Shown piece by piece: positions 1 through 12,903 of a stretch of DNA of 64,000 nucleotides (position 1 is the first letter of the stretch; every line of letters begins with the position of its first letter). The notes beneath the pieces are model-generated. The model was not told the origin of the DNA, searched no databases, and worked only from the letters and a program-made list of their open reading frames with translations. The position numbers and the translations under genes were made by a program. The stretch lies in contig NW_027480440.1 in NCBI RefSeq assembly GCF_051401765.1, forward strand, positions 1,364,001 to 1,428,000, read 5' to 3'. Origin of the DNA: Calliopsis andreniformis (Eukaryota > Arthropoda > Insecta > Hymenoptera > Andrenidae).

Positions 1-352
1 CAATCCTCAGTTGTCAATTATCAATACTCAATCCTCAGTTTTCAATCCTCAATCTCCAATACTCAATCCTCAATCCTCAATCCTCAATCCTCAATCCTCA
101 ATCCTCATTCCTCAAACCGCAATCCTCAAACCTCAGTCCTCATCCTCCATCCTCAATCCTCAATCCTCAATCCTCAATCTTCAATCCTCAATCCTCAATC
201 CTCAAACCTCAATCCTCAGACATGAATACTCCATCTTCAATACGCAATCCACAATCCTCAATCCTCAATCCTCAATCCTCAATCCCCAATCTTCAATCCT
301 CAATAATCAATCTCCAAACCTAGATCCTCAATCCTCAATCTTCAATCCTCAG
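1..352 (+). repeat. Left-edge partial unit, copy of 2,455-2,806
   Basis: This stretch matches 2,455-2,806 at an offset of 2,454 bp with a few substitutions, and it matches the region around 6,142-6,493 as well. It carries the marker ACATGAATACTCC at 220, which recurs at 2,674, 6,361 and 6,766 and nowhere else that I found. Similarity to the 3,687-bp repeat begins just after it. The window edge probably cuts an older copy of the same higher-order unit. Confidence 0.8.
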
Positions 353-1069
353 TAATCAATCTCCTATCCTAGATCCTCAATCCCCAATACTCAATCCTTA
401 ATCCTCAACCTTCAATCCTCAATCCCCAGTCCACAATCTTCAATCCTCAATGCTCAATACTCAATCCTCAATCCTCAGTCCCCAATCCTCAATCCTCTGT
501 CCTCAATCCTCAACCCTCAATTCTCAATCCTCGATCCTCAATCCTCATCCTCAATCCTCAGGCATGAATACTCAATCTTCAATACTCAATCCTCAATCCT
601 CAGCCCTCAGTCCTCATCCTCAATTCTCAATTCTCTATCCTCAAACCTCAATTCTCAATCTTCAATCCTCAATATTCAACACACAACCCTCAACCATCAA
701 TTCTCAATACTCAACCATCAATCCTCAAATCTCAATACTCAATCCTCAATCCTCAATCCTCAATTCCCAATCCTCAACCCTCAGTCCCCGTCCTCAATCC
801 TCATCCCTCAATCCTCAATCCTCAATCCTCAATCCTCAATCACCAATACTCAAACTTCAATCCTCAATCCTCAATCCTTGATCGTCAATCCTCAGTCCTC
901 AATCTTCAATCCTCAATCTCCTATCCTCAATCCTCAAGCGTCAATCCTCAATCCTCAATCCTCAAACCTCAATCCCCAGTCCTCAAACCTCAGTCCTGAA
1001 ACCTCAATCCTGAATTCTCAATTTTCAACCCTCAGTCCTCTGCAATCAATTGTCAATCATCAATCCTCA

Positions 1070-1181
1070 ATAGAATATCCTTAATTCACAGTTTTCAATA
1101 CTCAATCCTCAATCTTCAATCTTCAAATATCAATCCACAAAAATCAATTCTCAGCCCTCAACACTCAACACTCAGTCCTCA
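1070..1181 (+). repeat. 112-bp divergent block, subtype B (reference copy)
   Basis: Sixteen heptamers in register, opening with ATAGAAT and closing with GTCCTCA. Subtype B is recognised by heptamer 3 being ATTCACA and heptamer 9 being AATATCA or close to it. Other B copies start near 4,757, 7,903, 11,407, 12,498, 14,770, 15,050, 18,554, 19,645, 21,924, 23,015, 41,459, 49,988 and 56,291. The heptamers before it include GCAATCA followed by ATTGTCA, which also precede the B-prime blocks of the C modules, so the similarity reaches upstream of the block. Heptamer 2 is ATCCTTA here and gives an in-frame TAA in the only frame otherwise open, which argues against coding. Confidence 0.9.
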
Positions 1182-2288
1182 ATCTTCAATCCTCAAACCT
1201 CAATCCTGAGTATTCAATCCTAAATACTCAATCTTCAATCCACAATCCTCAATACTCAATCCTCAATCGTCAATCCTCAATACTCAATCTTCAATCCACA
1301 ATCCTCAATCCACAATCTTCATTCCTCAATCCTTAATCCTCAATCCTCAATCCTCAGTCCTCAGTCCTCAATCTTCAATCCTCAATACTCAATCTCCAGT
1401 CCTCAATCCTCAACAATCAATCCTTAATCCTCAATCCTGAATCTTCAATCTTCCATCCTCAATACCCAAACCTCAATCTTCAATCCTCAATCCTCAATCC
1501 TCAATCCCCAATCTTCAATCCTCAGTAGTCAGTCTTCAATCCTCAATCCTCAATCCTCAATCCTTAATACTCAATCCTCAATCCTCAGTCATCAATCCTC
1601 AATCTTCAATACTCAATCCTCAATCCTCAATCCTCAATCCTCAATCCTCAATCCTCAATATTCAAACCTCAATACTCAACCCTCAGTCCTCGTCCTCAAT
1701 CCTCAACCTTCAATCCTCAAACATCAATTCTCAACACTCAATCCTCAACACTCAATCCTCAACACTCAGTCCTCTCTCTTCAATCCTCCATTCTCAATCC
1801 TCAATCCTCAAGAGTCAATCCTCAATCCTCAATCCTCAAACCTCAATTCTCAGTCCTCAAAACTCAATCCCGAATCCTCAACACTGAATCCTCAATCCTC
1901 ACACATCAATCCACAATCCTCAATCCTCAATCCTCATTCTTCAATCCTCAATCCTCAATCCTCAATCTGCAATCCTCAATACTCAATCCTCAATCCTCAA
2001 TCGTCAATCCTCAAACCCCAATCCTCTATCATCAATACTCAATCCTCAATCCTCAATCCTCAATCCTCAATCCTCAATCTTCAATCCTCAGTACTCAATC
2101 TTCAACCTTCAATCCTCAATCCTCAATCCTCAATCCTCAATCCGCAATCCTCAGTCTTCAATCCTCAATACTCAATCTTCAATCCTCAATCCTCAATCCT
2201 AAAATGCTCAATCCTCAATATTCAGCACACAACACACAACCACCAATCCTCAATTTCTGAACCATCAATGCTCAATTCTCAATACTCA

Positions 2289-2400
2289 ATAGAATATCCT
2301 GAATTCTCAGTTTTCAATACCCAGTCCTCAATCTTTAATATTCAAGTCTCCATCCACAAACATCTATTCTCATCACTCAACCCTCAACACTCAGTCCTCA
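2289..2400 (+). repeat. 112-bp divergent block, subtype A (reference copy)
   Basis: Sixteen heptamers: number 1 is ATAGAAT, 2 is ATCCTGA, 3 is ATTCTCA, 4 is GTTTTCA, 10 is ATCCACA and 16 is GTCCTCA. The junction of heptamers 2 and 3 makes an EcoRI site (GAATTC). About ten upstream heptamers, beginning ATATTCA and including ACACACA, are shared with subtypes C and D. Other A-type starts are near 5,976, 9,709, 10,185, 11,771, 13,548, 16,856, 17,332, 18,918, 20,695, 22,288, 24,072, 24,541, 24,786, 25,073, 40,674, 46,668, 49,193, 50,715, 55,496 and 62,306. A shortened form (TATTCA in place of TTTTCA, then AAACCTCA) starts near 10,549, 13,912, 17,696, 21,059, 29,227, 35,021, 43,029, 43,768, 57,728 and 59,297. 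Confidence 0.9.
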
Positions 2401-2980
2401 ATCTTCAATCCTGAATCCTCAATCCTCAATCTTCAATCCTCAATACTCAATCTTCAATCCTCAGTTGTCAATTCTCAATACTCAATCCTCAGTCTTCAAT
2501 CCTCAATCTCCAATACTCAATCCTCAATCCTCAACCCTCAATCCTCAATCCTCAATCCTCATTCCTCAAACAGCAATCCTCAACCCTCAGTCCTCATCCT
2601 CCATCCTCAATCCTCAATCCTCAATCCTCAATCTTCAATCCTCAATCCTCAATCCTCAAACCTCAATCCTCAGACATGAATACTCCATCTTCAATACTCA
2701 ATCCACAATCCTCAATCCTCAATCCTCAATCTTCAATCCTCAATCTTCAATCCTCAATAATCAATCTCCAATCCTAGATCCTCAATCCCCAATCCTCAAT
2801 CCTTAATCCTCAATCTTCAATCCTCAATCCCCAGTCCTCAATCTTCAATCCTCAATGCTCAATCCTCAATCCTCAATCCTCAGTCCTCAATCCTCAACCC
2901 TGAATCTTCAATCCTCAATCCCCAATCCTCAATCTTCAATCCTCAATCCTCAATCCTCAATCCTCAATCCTCAATTCTCA

Positions 2981-4039
2981 ATCCTCAAACCTCAGTCCCC
3001 GTCCTCAATCCTCATCCCTCAATCCTCAATCCTCAATCCTCAATCATCAATACTCAATCTTCAATCCTCAATCCTCAATCCTTGATCCTCAATCCTCAGT
3101 CCTCAATCTTCAATCCTCAATACTCAATCTCCAATCCTCAATCCTCAATCCTCAATCTTCAATCCTCAATACCCAATCCTCAACCTTCAATCCTCAATCC
3201 TCAATTCTCAATCATCAATACTCAGTCCTCAGACTTCAAACCTCAATCCTCAACCCTCAGCCCTCATCGTCAGTCCTCAAACCTCAATCCTCAATCCTCA
3301 ATCGTCAATCCTCAATCCTCAATCTTCAATCCTCTATACTCAATCTTCAATCCTCAATCCTCAATCCTCAATCCTCAATATTGAATCCTCAATACCCAAT
3401 TTTCAATACTCAATCCGCAATCATCATACCGCAATCCTCAATCCTCAGTCATCAATCCTCAATCTTCAATACTCAATGGTCAATCCTCAGTCCTCAATAC
3501 TCAATCGTCAATCCTCAGTCCTCAATCCTCAATCCTCAATCCTCGTACCTCAAACCTCAATCCTCAATCCTCAATCCTCATTCTTCAATCCTCAATAGCC
3601 AATCCTCAATCTTCAATCCTCAATCCTCAATCCTCAATTCTCAATCCTCAATCCTCAGTCCTCAGTCCTCAAACCTCAATCCTCAATCCTCAATCCTCAA
3701 TCCTCAATACTCATTCCTCAAACCTCAATCCTCAAACCTCAGTCCTCATCCTCAATTCTCAATCCTCAATCCTCAATCCTCAATCTTCAATCCTCAATCC
3801 TCAATCCTCAATTCTCAATCCTCAGCCCTCAGACCTCAGACCTCAAACCTCAATCCTCAACCCTCAGCCCTCATCGTCAATCCTCAAACCTCAATCCTCA
3901 ATCCTTAATCGTCAATCCCCAATCCTCAATCATCAATCCTCAATACTCAATCTTCAATCCTCAATCCTCAATCCTCAGTCCTCATCCTCAATTCTCCATC
4001 TCAATCCTCAATCCTTAACCCTCAATCTTCAATCCTCAA
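2981..4039 (+). repeat. Spacer of the left repeat, shared with 8.4-9.2 kb
   Basis: This piece separates the two 3,687-bp-spaced copies and is not repeated at that offset. From about 3,380 it matches 8,455-9,160 at an offset near 5,080 bp. The marker CCGCAATCATCATACCGC appears at 3,415 and 8,491, and again at 9,557, 15,638 and 16,704. The segment therefore links the left domain with the 7,147-bp domain. It holds only heptamer variants; no gene is visible. Confidence 0.78.
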
Positions 4040-6667
4040 TAATCAATATCCAATCCTAGATCCCCAATCCCCAATCCTCAATCCTTAATCCTCAACCTTC
4101 AATCCTCAATCCCCAGTCCTCAATCTTCAATCCTCAATGCGCAATACTCAATCCTCAATCCTCAGTCCCCAATCCTCAATCCTCTGTCCTCAATCCTCAA
4201 CCCTCAATTCTCAATCCTCGATCCTCAATCCTCATCCTCAATCCTCAGGCATGAATACTCAATCTTCAATACTCAATCCTCAATCCTCAGCCCTCAGTCC
4301 TCATCCTCAATTCTCAATTCTCTATCCTCAAACCTCAATTCTCAATCTTCAATCCTCAATATTCAACACACAACCCTCAACCATCAATTCTCAATACTCA
4401 ACCATCAATCCTCAAATCTCAATACTCAATCCTCAATCCTCAATCCTCAATTCCCAATCCTCAACCCTCAGTCCCCGTCCTCAATCCTCATCCCTCAATC
4501 CTCAATCCTCAATCCTCTATCCTCAATCATCAATACTCAATCTTCAATCCTCAATCCTCAATCCTTGATCGTCAATCCTCAGTCCTCAATCTTCAATCCT
4601 CAATCTCCTATCCTCAATCCTCAAGCGTCAATCCTCAATCCTCAATCCTCAAACCTCAATCCCCAGTCCTCAAACCTCAGTCCTGAAACCTCAATCCTGA
4701 ATTCTCAATTTTCAACCCTCAGTCCTCTGCAATCAATTGTCAATCATCAACCCTCAATAGAATATCCTTAATTCACAGTTTTCAATACTCAATCCTCAAT
4801 CTTCAATCTTCAAATATCAATCCACAAAAATCAATTCTCAGCCCTCAACACTCAACACTCAGTCCTCAATCTTCAATCCTCAAACCTCAATCCTGAGTAT
4901 TCAATCCTAAATACTCAATCTTCAATCCACAATCCTCAATACTCAATCCTCAATCGTCAATCCTCAATACTCAATCTTCAATCCTCAATCCTCAATCCAC
5001 AATCTTCATTCCTCAATCCTTAATCCTCAATCCTCAATCCTCAGTCCTCAGTCCTCAATCTTCAATCCTCAATACTCAATCTCCAGTCCTCAATCCTCAA
5101 CAATCAATCCTTAATCCTCAATCCTGAATCTTCGATCTTCCATCCTCAATACCCAAACCTCAATCTTCAATCCTCAATCCTCAATCCTCAATCCTCAATC
5201 TTCAATCCTCAGTAGTCAGTCTTCAATCCTCAATCCTCAATCCTCAATCCTTAATACTCAATCCTCAATCCTCAGTCATCAATCCTCAATCTTCAATACT
5301 CAATCCTCAATCCTCAATCCTCAATCCTCAATCCTCAATCCTCAATATTCAAACCTCAATCCTCAACCCTCAGTCCTCGTCCTCAATCCTCAACCTTCAA
5401 TCCTCAAACATCAATTCTCAACACTCAATCCTCAACACTCAATCCTCAACACTCAGTCCTCTCTCTTCAATCCTCCATTCTCAATCCTCAATCCTCAAGA
5501 GTCAATCCTCAATCCTCAATCCTCAAACCTCAATTCTCAGTCCTCAAAACTCAATCCCGAATCCTCAACACTGAATCCTCAATCCTCACACATCAATCCA
5601 CAATCCTCAATCCTCAATCCTCATTCTTCAATCCTCAATCCTCAATCCTCAATCTGCAATCCTCAATACTCAATCCTCAATCCTCAATCGTCAATCCTCA
5701 AACCCCAATCCTCTATCATCAATACTCAATCCTCAATCCTCAATCCTCAATCCTCAATCCTCAATCTTCAATCCTCAGTACTCAATCTTCAACCTTCAAT
5801 CCTCAATCCTCAATCCTCAATCCTCAATCCGCAATCCTCAGTCTTCAATCCTCAATACTCAATCTTCAATCCTCAATCCTCAATCCTAAAATGCTCAATC
5901 CTCAATATTCAGCACACAACACACAACCACCAATCCTCAATTTCTGAACCATCAATGCTCAATTCTCAATACTCAATAGAATATCCTGAATTCTCAGTTT
6001 TCAATACCCAGTCCTCAATCTTTAATATTCAAGTCTCCATCCACAAACATCTATTCTCATCACTCAACCCTCAACACTCAGTCCTCAATCTTCAATCCTG
6101 AATCCTCAATCCTCAATCTTCAATCCTCAATACTCAATCTTCAATCCTCAGTTGTCAATTCTCAATACTCAATACTCAGTCTTCAATCCTCAATCTCCAA
6201 TACTCAATCCTCAATCCTCAACCCTCAATCCTCAATCCTCAATCCTCATTCCTCAAACAGCAATCCTCAACCCTCAGTGCTCATCCTCCATCCTCAATCC
6301 TCAATCCTCAATCCTCAATCTTCAATCCTCAATCCTCAATCCTCAAACCTCAATCCTCAGACATGAATACTCCATCTTCAATACTCAATCCACAATCCTC
6401 AATCCTCAATCCTCAATCTTCAATCCTCAATCTTCAATCCTCAATAATCAATATCCAATCCTAGATCCTCAATCCCCAATCCTCAATCCTTAATCCTCAA
6501 TCTTCAATCCTCAATCCCCAGTCCTCAATCTTCAATCCTCAATGCTCAATCCTCAATCCTCAATCCTCAGTCCTCAATCCTCAACCCTGAATCTTCAATC
6601 CTCAATCCCCAATCCTCAATCTTCAATCCTCAATCCTCAATCCTCAATCCTCAATCCTCAATTCTCA
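4040..6667 (+). repeat. 3,687-bp-spaced higher-order repeat, copy 2
   Basis: Second copy of 353-2,980. It keeps the single 8-bp unit ATTTCTGA upstream of the A block (near 5,940, also near 2,253), an unusual register change that confirms common descent. Near 6,667 the copies diverge: copy 1 continues into a GTCCCCG-containing stretch, while this copy continues into a second version of its own ACATG marker segment. Confidence 0.88.
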
Positions 6668-7727
6668 ATCCTCAACCCTCAGTCCTCATCCTCCATCCTC
6701 AATCCTCAATCCTCAATCCTCAATCTTCAATCCTCAATCCTCAATCCTCAAACCTCAATCCTCAGACATGAATACTCCATCTTCAATACTCAATCCACAA
6801 TCCTCAATCCTCAATCCTCAATCTTCAATCCTCAATCTTCAATCCTCAATAATCAATCTCCAATCCTAGATCCTCAATCCTCAACCTTCAATCCTCAGTA
6901 ATCAACCTCCTATCCTAGATCCTCAATCCCCAATACTCAGTCCTTAATCCTCAACCTTCAATCCTCAATCCACAGTCCTCAGTCTTCAATCCTAAATGCT
7001 CAATACTCTATCCTCAATCCTCAGTCCTCAATCCTCAATCCTCAGTCCTCAATCTTCAACCCTCAATCCTCAATCCTCAATCCTCAATCCTCAATCCTCA
7101 ATCCTCAGGCATGAACACTCAACCTTCAATACTCAATCCTCAATCCTGAACCCTCAGTCCTCATCCTCAATACTCAATCTTCGATCCTCAATCCACAATC
7201 CTCAATCCTCAATACTCAATCCTCAGTCATGAATGCTCAATCTTCAATACTCAATCCTCAATCCTCAATCCTCAATCCTCAATCCTCAATTCTCATTCCT
7301 CATTCCTCAAACCTCAATCCTCAACCCTCAGTCCTCATACTCAATTCTCAATGCTCAATACTCAATCCTCAATCCTCAATCTTCAATCCTCAATAATCAA
7401 TCTCCAATCCTAGATCCTCAATCCCCAATCCTCAATCCTTAATCCTCAATCTTCAATCCTCAATCCCCAGTCCTCAATCTTCAATCCTCAATGCTCAATC
7501 CTCAATCCTCAATCCTCAGTCCTCAATCCTCAACCCTGAATCTTCAATCCTCAATCCCCAATCCTCAATCTTCAATCCTCAATCCTCAATCCTCAATCCT
7601 CAATTCTCAATCCTCAGACCTCAGTCCCCGTCCTCAATCCTCATCCGTCAATCCTCAATCCTCAATCCTCAATCATCAATACTCAATCTTCAATCCTCAA
7701 TCCTCAATCCTTGATCCTCAATCCTCA
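6668..7727 (+). repeat. Mosaic of short duplicated pieces
   Basis: The ACATGAATACTCC marker of 6,361 is repeated at 6,766, an offset of 405 bp, so about 6.25-6.9 kb is a short tandem pair. The stretch 7,442-7,620 then repeats 6,493-6,671 at an offset of 949 bp. The rest resembles several other places in the window. I read it as a patchwork produced by repeated exchange at the border between the 3,687-bp and 7,147-bp domains. No gene is present. Confidence 0.7.
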
Positions 7728-10700
7728 GTCCTCAATCTTCAATCCTCAATCTCCTATCCTCAATCCTCAAGCGTCAATCCTCAATCCTCAATCCTCAACC
7801 CTCAATCCTCAGTCCTCAAACCTCAATCCTGAAACCTCAATCCTGAATTCTCAATCTTCAGCACTTAGTCCTCAGCAATCAATGGTCAGTCACCAATCCT
7901 CAATAGAATATCCTCAATTCACAGTTTTCAATACTCTATCCTCAATCTTCAATCTTCAAATATCAATCCACAAACATCAATTCTCATCCTCAATTCTCAA
8001 TGCTCAATCCTCAATCCTCAATTCTCAATCATCAATCCTCAATAATCAATCTCCAATCCTAGATCCTGAATCCCCAATCCTCAATCCTTAACCCTCAATC
8101 TTCAATCCTCAATCCCCAGTCCTCAATCTTCATTCGACAATCCTTAATCCTCAATCCTCAATCCTCAGTCCTGAGTCCTCAACCTTCAATCCTCAATACT
8201 CAATCTCCAATCCTCAATCCTCAATCCTCAATCTTCAATCCTCAATACCCAATCCTCAACCTTCAATCCTCAATCCTCAATTCTCAATCCTCAATCCTCA
8301 GTCCTCAGACTTCAAACCTCAATCCTCAACCCTCAGCCCTCATCGTCAGTCCTCAAACCTCAATCCTCAATCCTCAATCGTCAATACTCAATCCTCAATC
8401 TTCAATCCTCAATACTCAATCTTCAATCCTCAATCCTCAATCCTCAATACTCAATATTCAATCCTCAATACCCAATTTTCAATACTCAATCCGCAATCAT
8501 CATACCGCAATCCTCAATCCTCAGTCATCAATCCTCAATCTCCAATACTCAATGGTCAATCCTCAGTCCTCAATACTCAATCGTCAATCCTCAGTCCTCA
8601 ATCCTCAATCCTCAATCCTCGTACCTCAAACCTCAATCCTCAATCCTCAATCCTCATTCTTCAATCCTCAATACCCAATCCTCAATCTTCAATCCTCAAT
8701 CCTCAATCCTCAATTCTCAATCCTCAATCCTCAGTCCTCAGTCCTCAAACCTCAATCCTCAATCCTCAATCCTCAATCCTCAATACTCATTCCTCAAACC
8801 TCAATCCTCAAACCTCAGTCCTCATCCTCAATGCTCAATCCTCAATCCTCAATCCTCAATCTTCAATCCTCAATCCTCAATCCTCAATTCTCAATCCTCA
8901 GCCCTCAGACCTCAGACCTCAGACCTCAAACCTCAATCCTCAACCCTCAGCCCTCATCGTCAATCCACAAACCTCAATCCTCAATCCTCAATCGTCAATC
9001 CTCAATCCTCAATCATCAATCCTCAATACTCAATCTTCAATCCTCAATCCTCAATCCTCAGTCCTCATCCTCAATTCTCCATCTCAATCCTCAATCCTTA
9101 ACCCTCAATCTTCAATCCTCAATAATCAATATCCAATCCTAGATCCCCAATCCCCAATCCTCAATCCTTACTCCTCAATCTTCAATCCTCAATCCCCAGT
9201 CCCCAATCTTCAACCCTCAATGCTCAATCCTCAATCCTCAATCCTCAATCCTCAATCCTCAGACCCCAATCCCCAATCCTCAATCCTCAATCCTCATTCT
9301 TCAATCCTCAATACCCAATCCTCAATCTTCAATCCTCAATCCTCAATTCTCAATCCTCAATCCTCAGTCCTCAGACTTCAAACCTCAATCCTCAACCCTC
9401 AGCCCTCATCCTCAGTCCTCAAACCTCAATCCTCAATCCTCAATCGTCAATCCTCAATCCTCAATCTTCAATCCTCAATACTCAATCTTCAATCCTCAAT
9501 CCTCAATCCTCAATCCTCAATATTCAATCCTCAATACCCAATTTTCAATACCCAATCCGCAATCATCATACCGCAATCCTCAATCCTCAGTCATCAATCC
9601 TCAATCTTCAATACTCAATGGTCAATCCTCAGTCCTCAATACTCAATCGTCAATCCTCAGTCCTCAATCCTCAATCCTAAATCCTCGTACCTCAAACCTC
9701 AATACTCAATAGAATATCCTGAATTCTCAGTTTTCACGACTCAATCCTCAATCTTCAATATTCAAGTCTCCATCCACGAACATCAATTCTCATCACTCAA
9801 CCCTCAACACTCAGTCCTCAATCTTCAATCCTCAATCCTCAATACTCAATCTTCAATTCTCAATCCTCAATTCTCAATTCTCAATCCTCAATCCTCAATC
9901 CTCAATCGTCAATCCTCAATCCCCAATACTCAATCTTCCGTCCTCAATCCTCAACCCTCAATCCTCAATCGTCAATCCTCAATCCCCAATCCTCTATCCT
10001 CAATCCTCAACCCTCAATCCTTAATCCTCAATCCTCAATCCTCAATCTTCAATCCCCAATACTCAATCTTCAATCCTCAATCCTCTATCCCCAGTCCTAA
10101 ATCTTCAATCGTCAATGCTCAATAATCAGTCCTCAATCCTCAGTCCTCAATCCTCAATCCTCAATCCTCAATTCTCAATACTCAATAGAATATCCTGAAT
10201 TCTCAGTTTTCACGACTCAATCCTCAATCTTCAATATTCAAGTCTCCATCCACGAACATCAATTCTCATCACGCAACCCTCAACACTCAGTCCTCAATCC
10301 TGAATCCTCAATCCTCAATCTTCAATCCTCAATACTCAGTCTTCAATCCTCAATCCTCAATCCTCAATCGTCAGTCCTCAATCCGCAATCATCAATCCTC
10401 AATCTTGAATACTCATTCCTCAATCCTCAATCCTCAATCCTCAATCCTCAATCTTCAATCCTCAACACTCAAACCTCAATCTTCAATCCTCAATACTCAA
10501 TCCTCAATCCTCAATACTCAACCATCAATCCTCAATCCTCAATACTCAACAGAATATCCTGAATTCTCAGTATTCAATACTCAAACCTCAATCCTCAACC
10601 CTCAGCCCTCATCCTCCATCCTCAATCCTCAATCCTCAATCCTCAATAGTCAATCTCCAATCCTAGATCCTCAATCCCCAATCCTCAATCCTTAATCCTC

Positions 10701-12217
10701 AATCTTCAATCCTCAATCCTCAATCCTCAATCTTCAATACTCAATCCTCAATCCTCAATCCTCAATCCTCAATACTCAATCTTCAATCCTCAATCCTCAA
10801 TCCTCAATCCTCAATCCTTAATTCTCAATCCTCAACCCTCAGTCCCCGTCCTCAATCCTCATCCCTCAATCCTCAATCCTCAATCCTCAATCCTCAATCC
10901 TCAATCCTCAATGATGAATACTCAATCTTCAATCCTCAATCCTCAATCCCTGATCGTCAATCCTCAGTACTCAATCTTCAATCCTCAATCTCCTATCCTC
11001 AATCCTCAAGCGTCAATCCTCAATCCTCAATCCTCAACCCTCAATCCCCAGTCCTCAATCTTCAATCCTCAATCCCCAATCCTCAATCCTCAATTCTCTA
11101 TCCTCAACCCTCAGTCCCCGTCCTCAATCCTCATCCCTCAATCCTCAATCCTCAATCCTCAATCCTCAATCCTCAATGATGAATACTCAATCTTCAATCC
11201 TCAATCCTCAATCCCTGATCGTCAATCCTCAGTCCTCAATCTTCAATCCTCAATCTCCTATCCTCAATCCTCAAGAGTCAATCCTCAATCCTCAATCCTC
11301 GACCCTCAATCCCCAGTCCTCAAACCTCAGTCCTGAAACCTCAATCCTGAATTCTCAATTTTCAGCCCTCAGTCCTCTGCAATCAATTGTCAATCATCAA
11401 TCCTCAATAGAATATCCTTAATTCACAGTACTCAATACTCAATCCTCAATCTTCAATCTTCAAATATCAATCCACAAACATCAATTCTCAGCCCTCAACA
11501 CTCAACACTCAGTCCTCAATCTTCAATCCTCAAACCTCAATCCTGAGTATTCAATCCTGAATACGCAATCTTCAATCCACAATCCTCAATACTCAATCCT
11601 CAATCGTCAATCCTCACTACTCAATCCTCAATCTTCAATCCTCAATACTCAATCTTCAATCCTCAATCTTCAATCCTCAATCCCCAGTCCTCAATCCTCA
11701 ATATTCAACAAACAACCCTCAACCATCAATCCTCATTACTCAGCCATCAATCCTCAATTTTCAGTACTCAATAGAATATCCTGAATTCTCAGTTTTCAAT
11801 ACTCAATCCTCAATCTTCAATCTTCAAGTCTCCATCCACAAACATCAATTCTCATCACTCAACCCTGAACACTCAGTCCTGAATCTACAATGCTCAATCC
11901 TCAATCCTCAATCTTCAATCCTCAGTACTCAATCTTCAATCCTCAATCCTCAATCCTCAATCCTCAATCCTCAATCCTCAGTCATGAATGCTCAATCTTC
12001 AATACTCAATCCTCAATCCTCAATCCTCAATCCTCAATCTTCAATCCTCAATCCTCATTCCTCAGTCCTCAATCCTCAACGCTCAGTCCTCATCCTCAAT
12101 TCTCGATTCTCTATCCTCAGTCCTCAATTATCAATCTTCAATCCTCAATATTCAACACACAACACTCAGCCATCAATTCTCAATACACAACCATCAATCC
12201 TCAAATCTCTATACTCA

Positions 12218-12650
12218 ATAGAATATCCAGAATTCTCATGGTTCAATACTCAATCCACAATATTCAATAATCAAATCCCAATCCTCAAACATCAATTCTC
12301 AACACTCAATCCTCAACACTCAGTCCTCTCTCTTCAATCCTCCATCCTCAATCCTCTATCCTCAAGCGTCAATCCTGAATCCTCAATCCTCATCCCTCAA
12401 TCCTCAGAGCTCAAACCGCAATTCCGAATCCTCAATCCTGAATGCTCAATCTTCATCCCACAATCCGCAACAATCAGTTGCCAATTCTCAATGCTCAATA
12501 GAATATCATCAATTCACAGTTTTCAATACGCAATCCCCAATCTTCAATCTTCAAATCTCACTCCACAAACATCAACTCTCATCACTCTACCCTCAACACT
12601 CAGTCCTCAATCTTCAATCCTCAATCCTCAATCCTCAAACTTCAATCCTC
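12218..12650 (+). repeat. Most diverged segment of the P sub-unit (C-like then B block)
   Basis: A C-like block opens at 12,218 (TGGTTCA at heptamer 4) and is followed 280 bp, or 40 heptamers, later by a B block at 12,498. The interval has the highest density of off-consensus units that I noticed, including ATTCCGA, ATCCGCA, ACAATCA and GTTGCCA, with several CpG steps. The same segment recurs at 19,365 and 22,735. At 12,460 and 19,607 the base is A (unit with CACA), but at 22,977 it is T, giving the consensus-like CTCA. Confidence 0.85.
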
Positions 12651-12903
12651 AATACTCAATCTTCAATCCTCAATCCTCAATTCTCAATCCTCAATCCTCA
12701 ATCCTCAATCGTCAATCCTCAATCCCCAATCCTCAATCTTCAGTCCTCAATCCTCAATCCTCAATCCCCAATCTTCAGTCCTCAATCCCCAATCCTCAAT
12801 CCTCAATCCTCAATCCTCAATCCTCAAACCTCAATATTCTACACACAACCCTCAACCATCAATCCTCAATACTCAACTATCAATCCTCAGTTTTCAATAC
12901 TCT

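Larger units (their letters stand above)
353..2980 (+). repeat. 3,687-bp-spaced higher-order repeat, copy 1
   Basis: About 2.63 kb here is repeated at 4,040-6,667 with a constant offset of 3,687 bp. Shared landmarks keep that offset throughout: the B-type block at 1,070 and 4,757, the A-type block at 2,289 and 5,976, and the ACATG marker at 2,674 and 6,361. Differences are scattered single bases, for example CTCAATACTC near 450 against CGCAATACTC near 4,137. The offset is 5 more than a multiple of 7, which fits a few 6-bp units inside the unit. The ends are estimates from where the two copies stop matching. Confidence 0.88.

Noticed and set aside
2289..2360. Peptide similarity across blocks (IEYPEFS followed by FNTQ) as a possible conserved protein motif
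   Set aside because: The similarity is explained by DNA homology of the blocks. Differences between subtypes change amino acids freely (Val, Trp or Gly at one position), and the B block at 1,070 has TAA in that frame.
10838..10870. GTCCCCG-containing stretches as possible GC-rich regulatory sites
   Set aside because: They are recurrent variant heptamers found at matching places in many copies, with no promoter-like context or associated gene.
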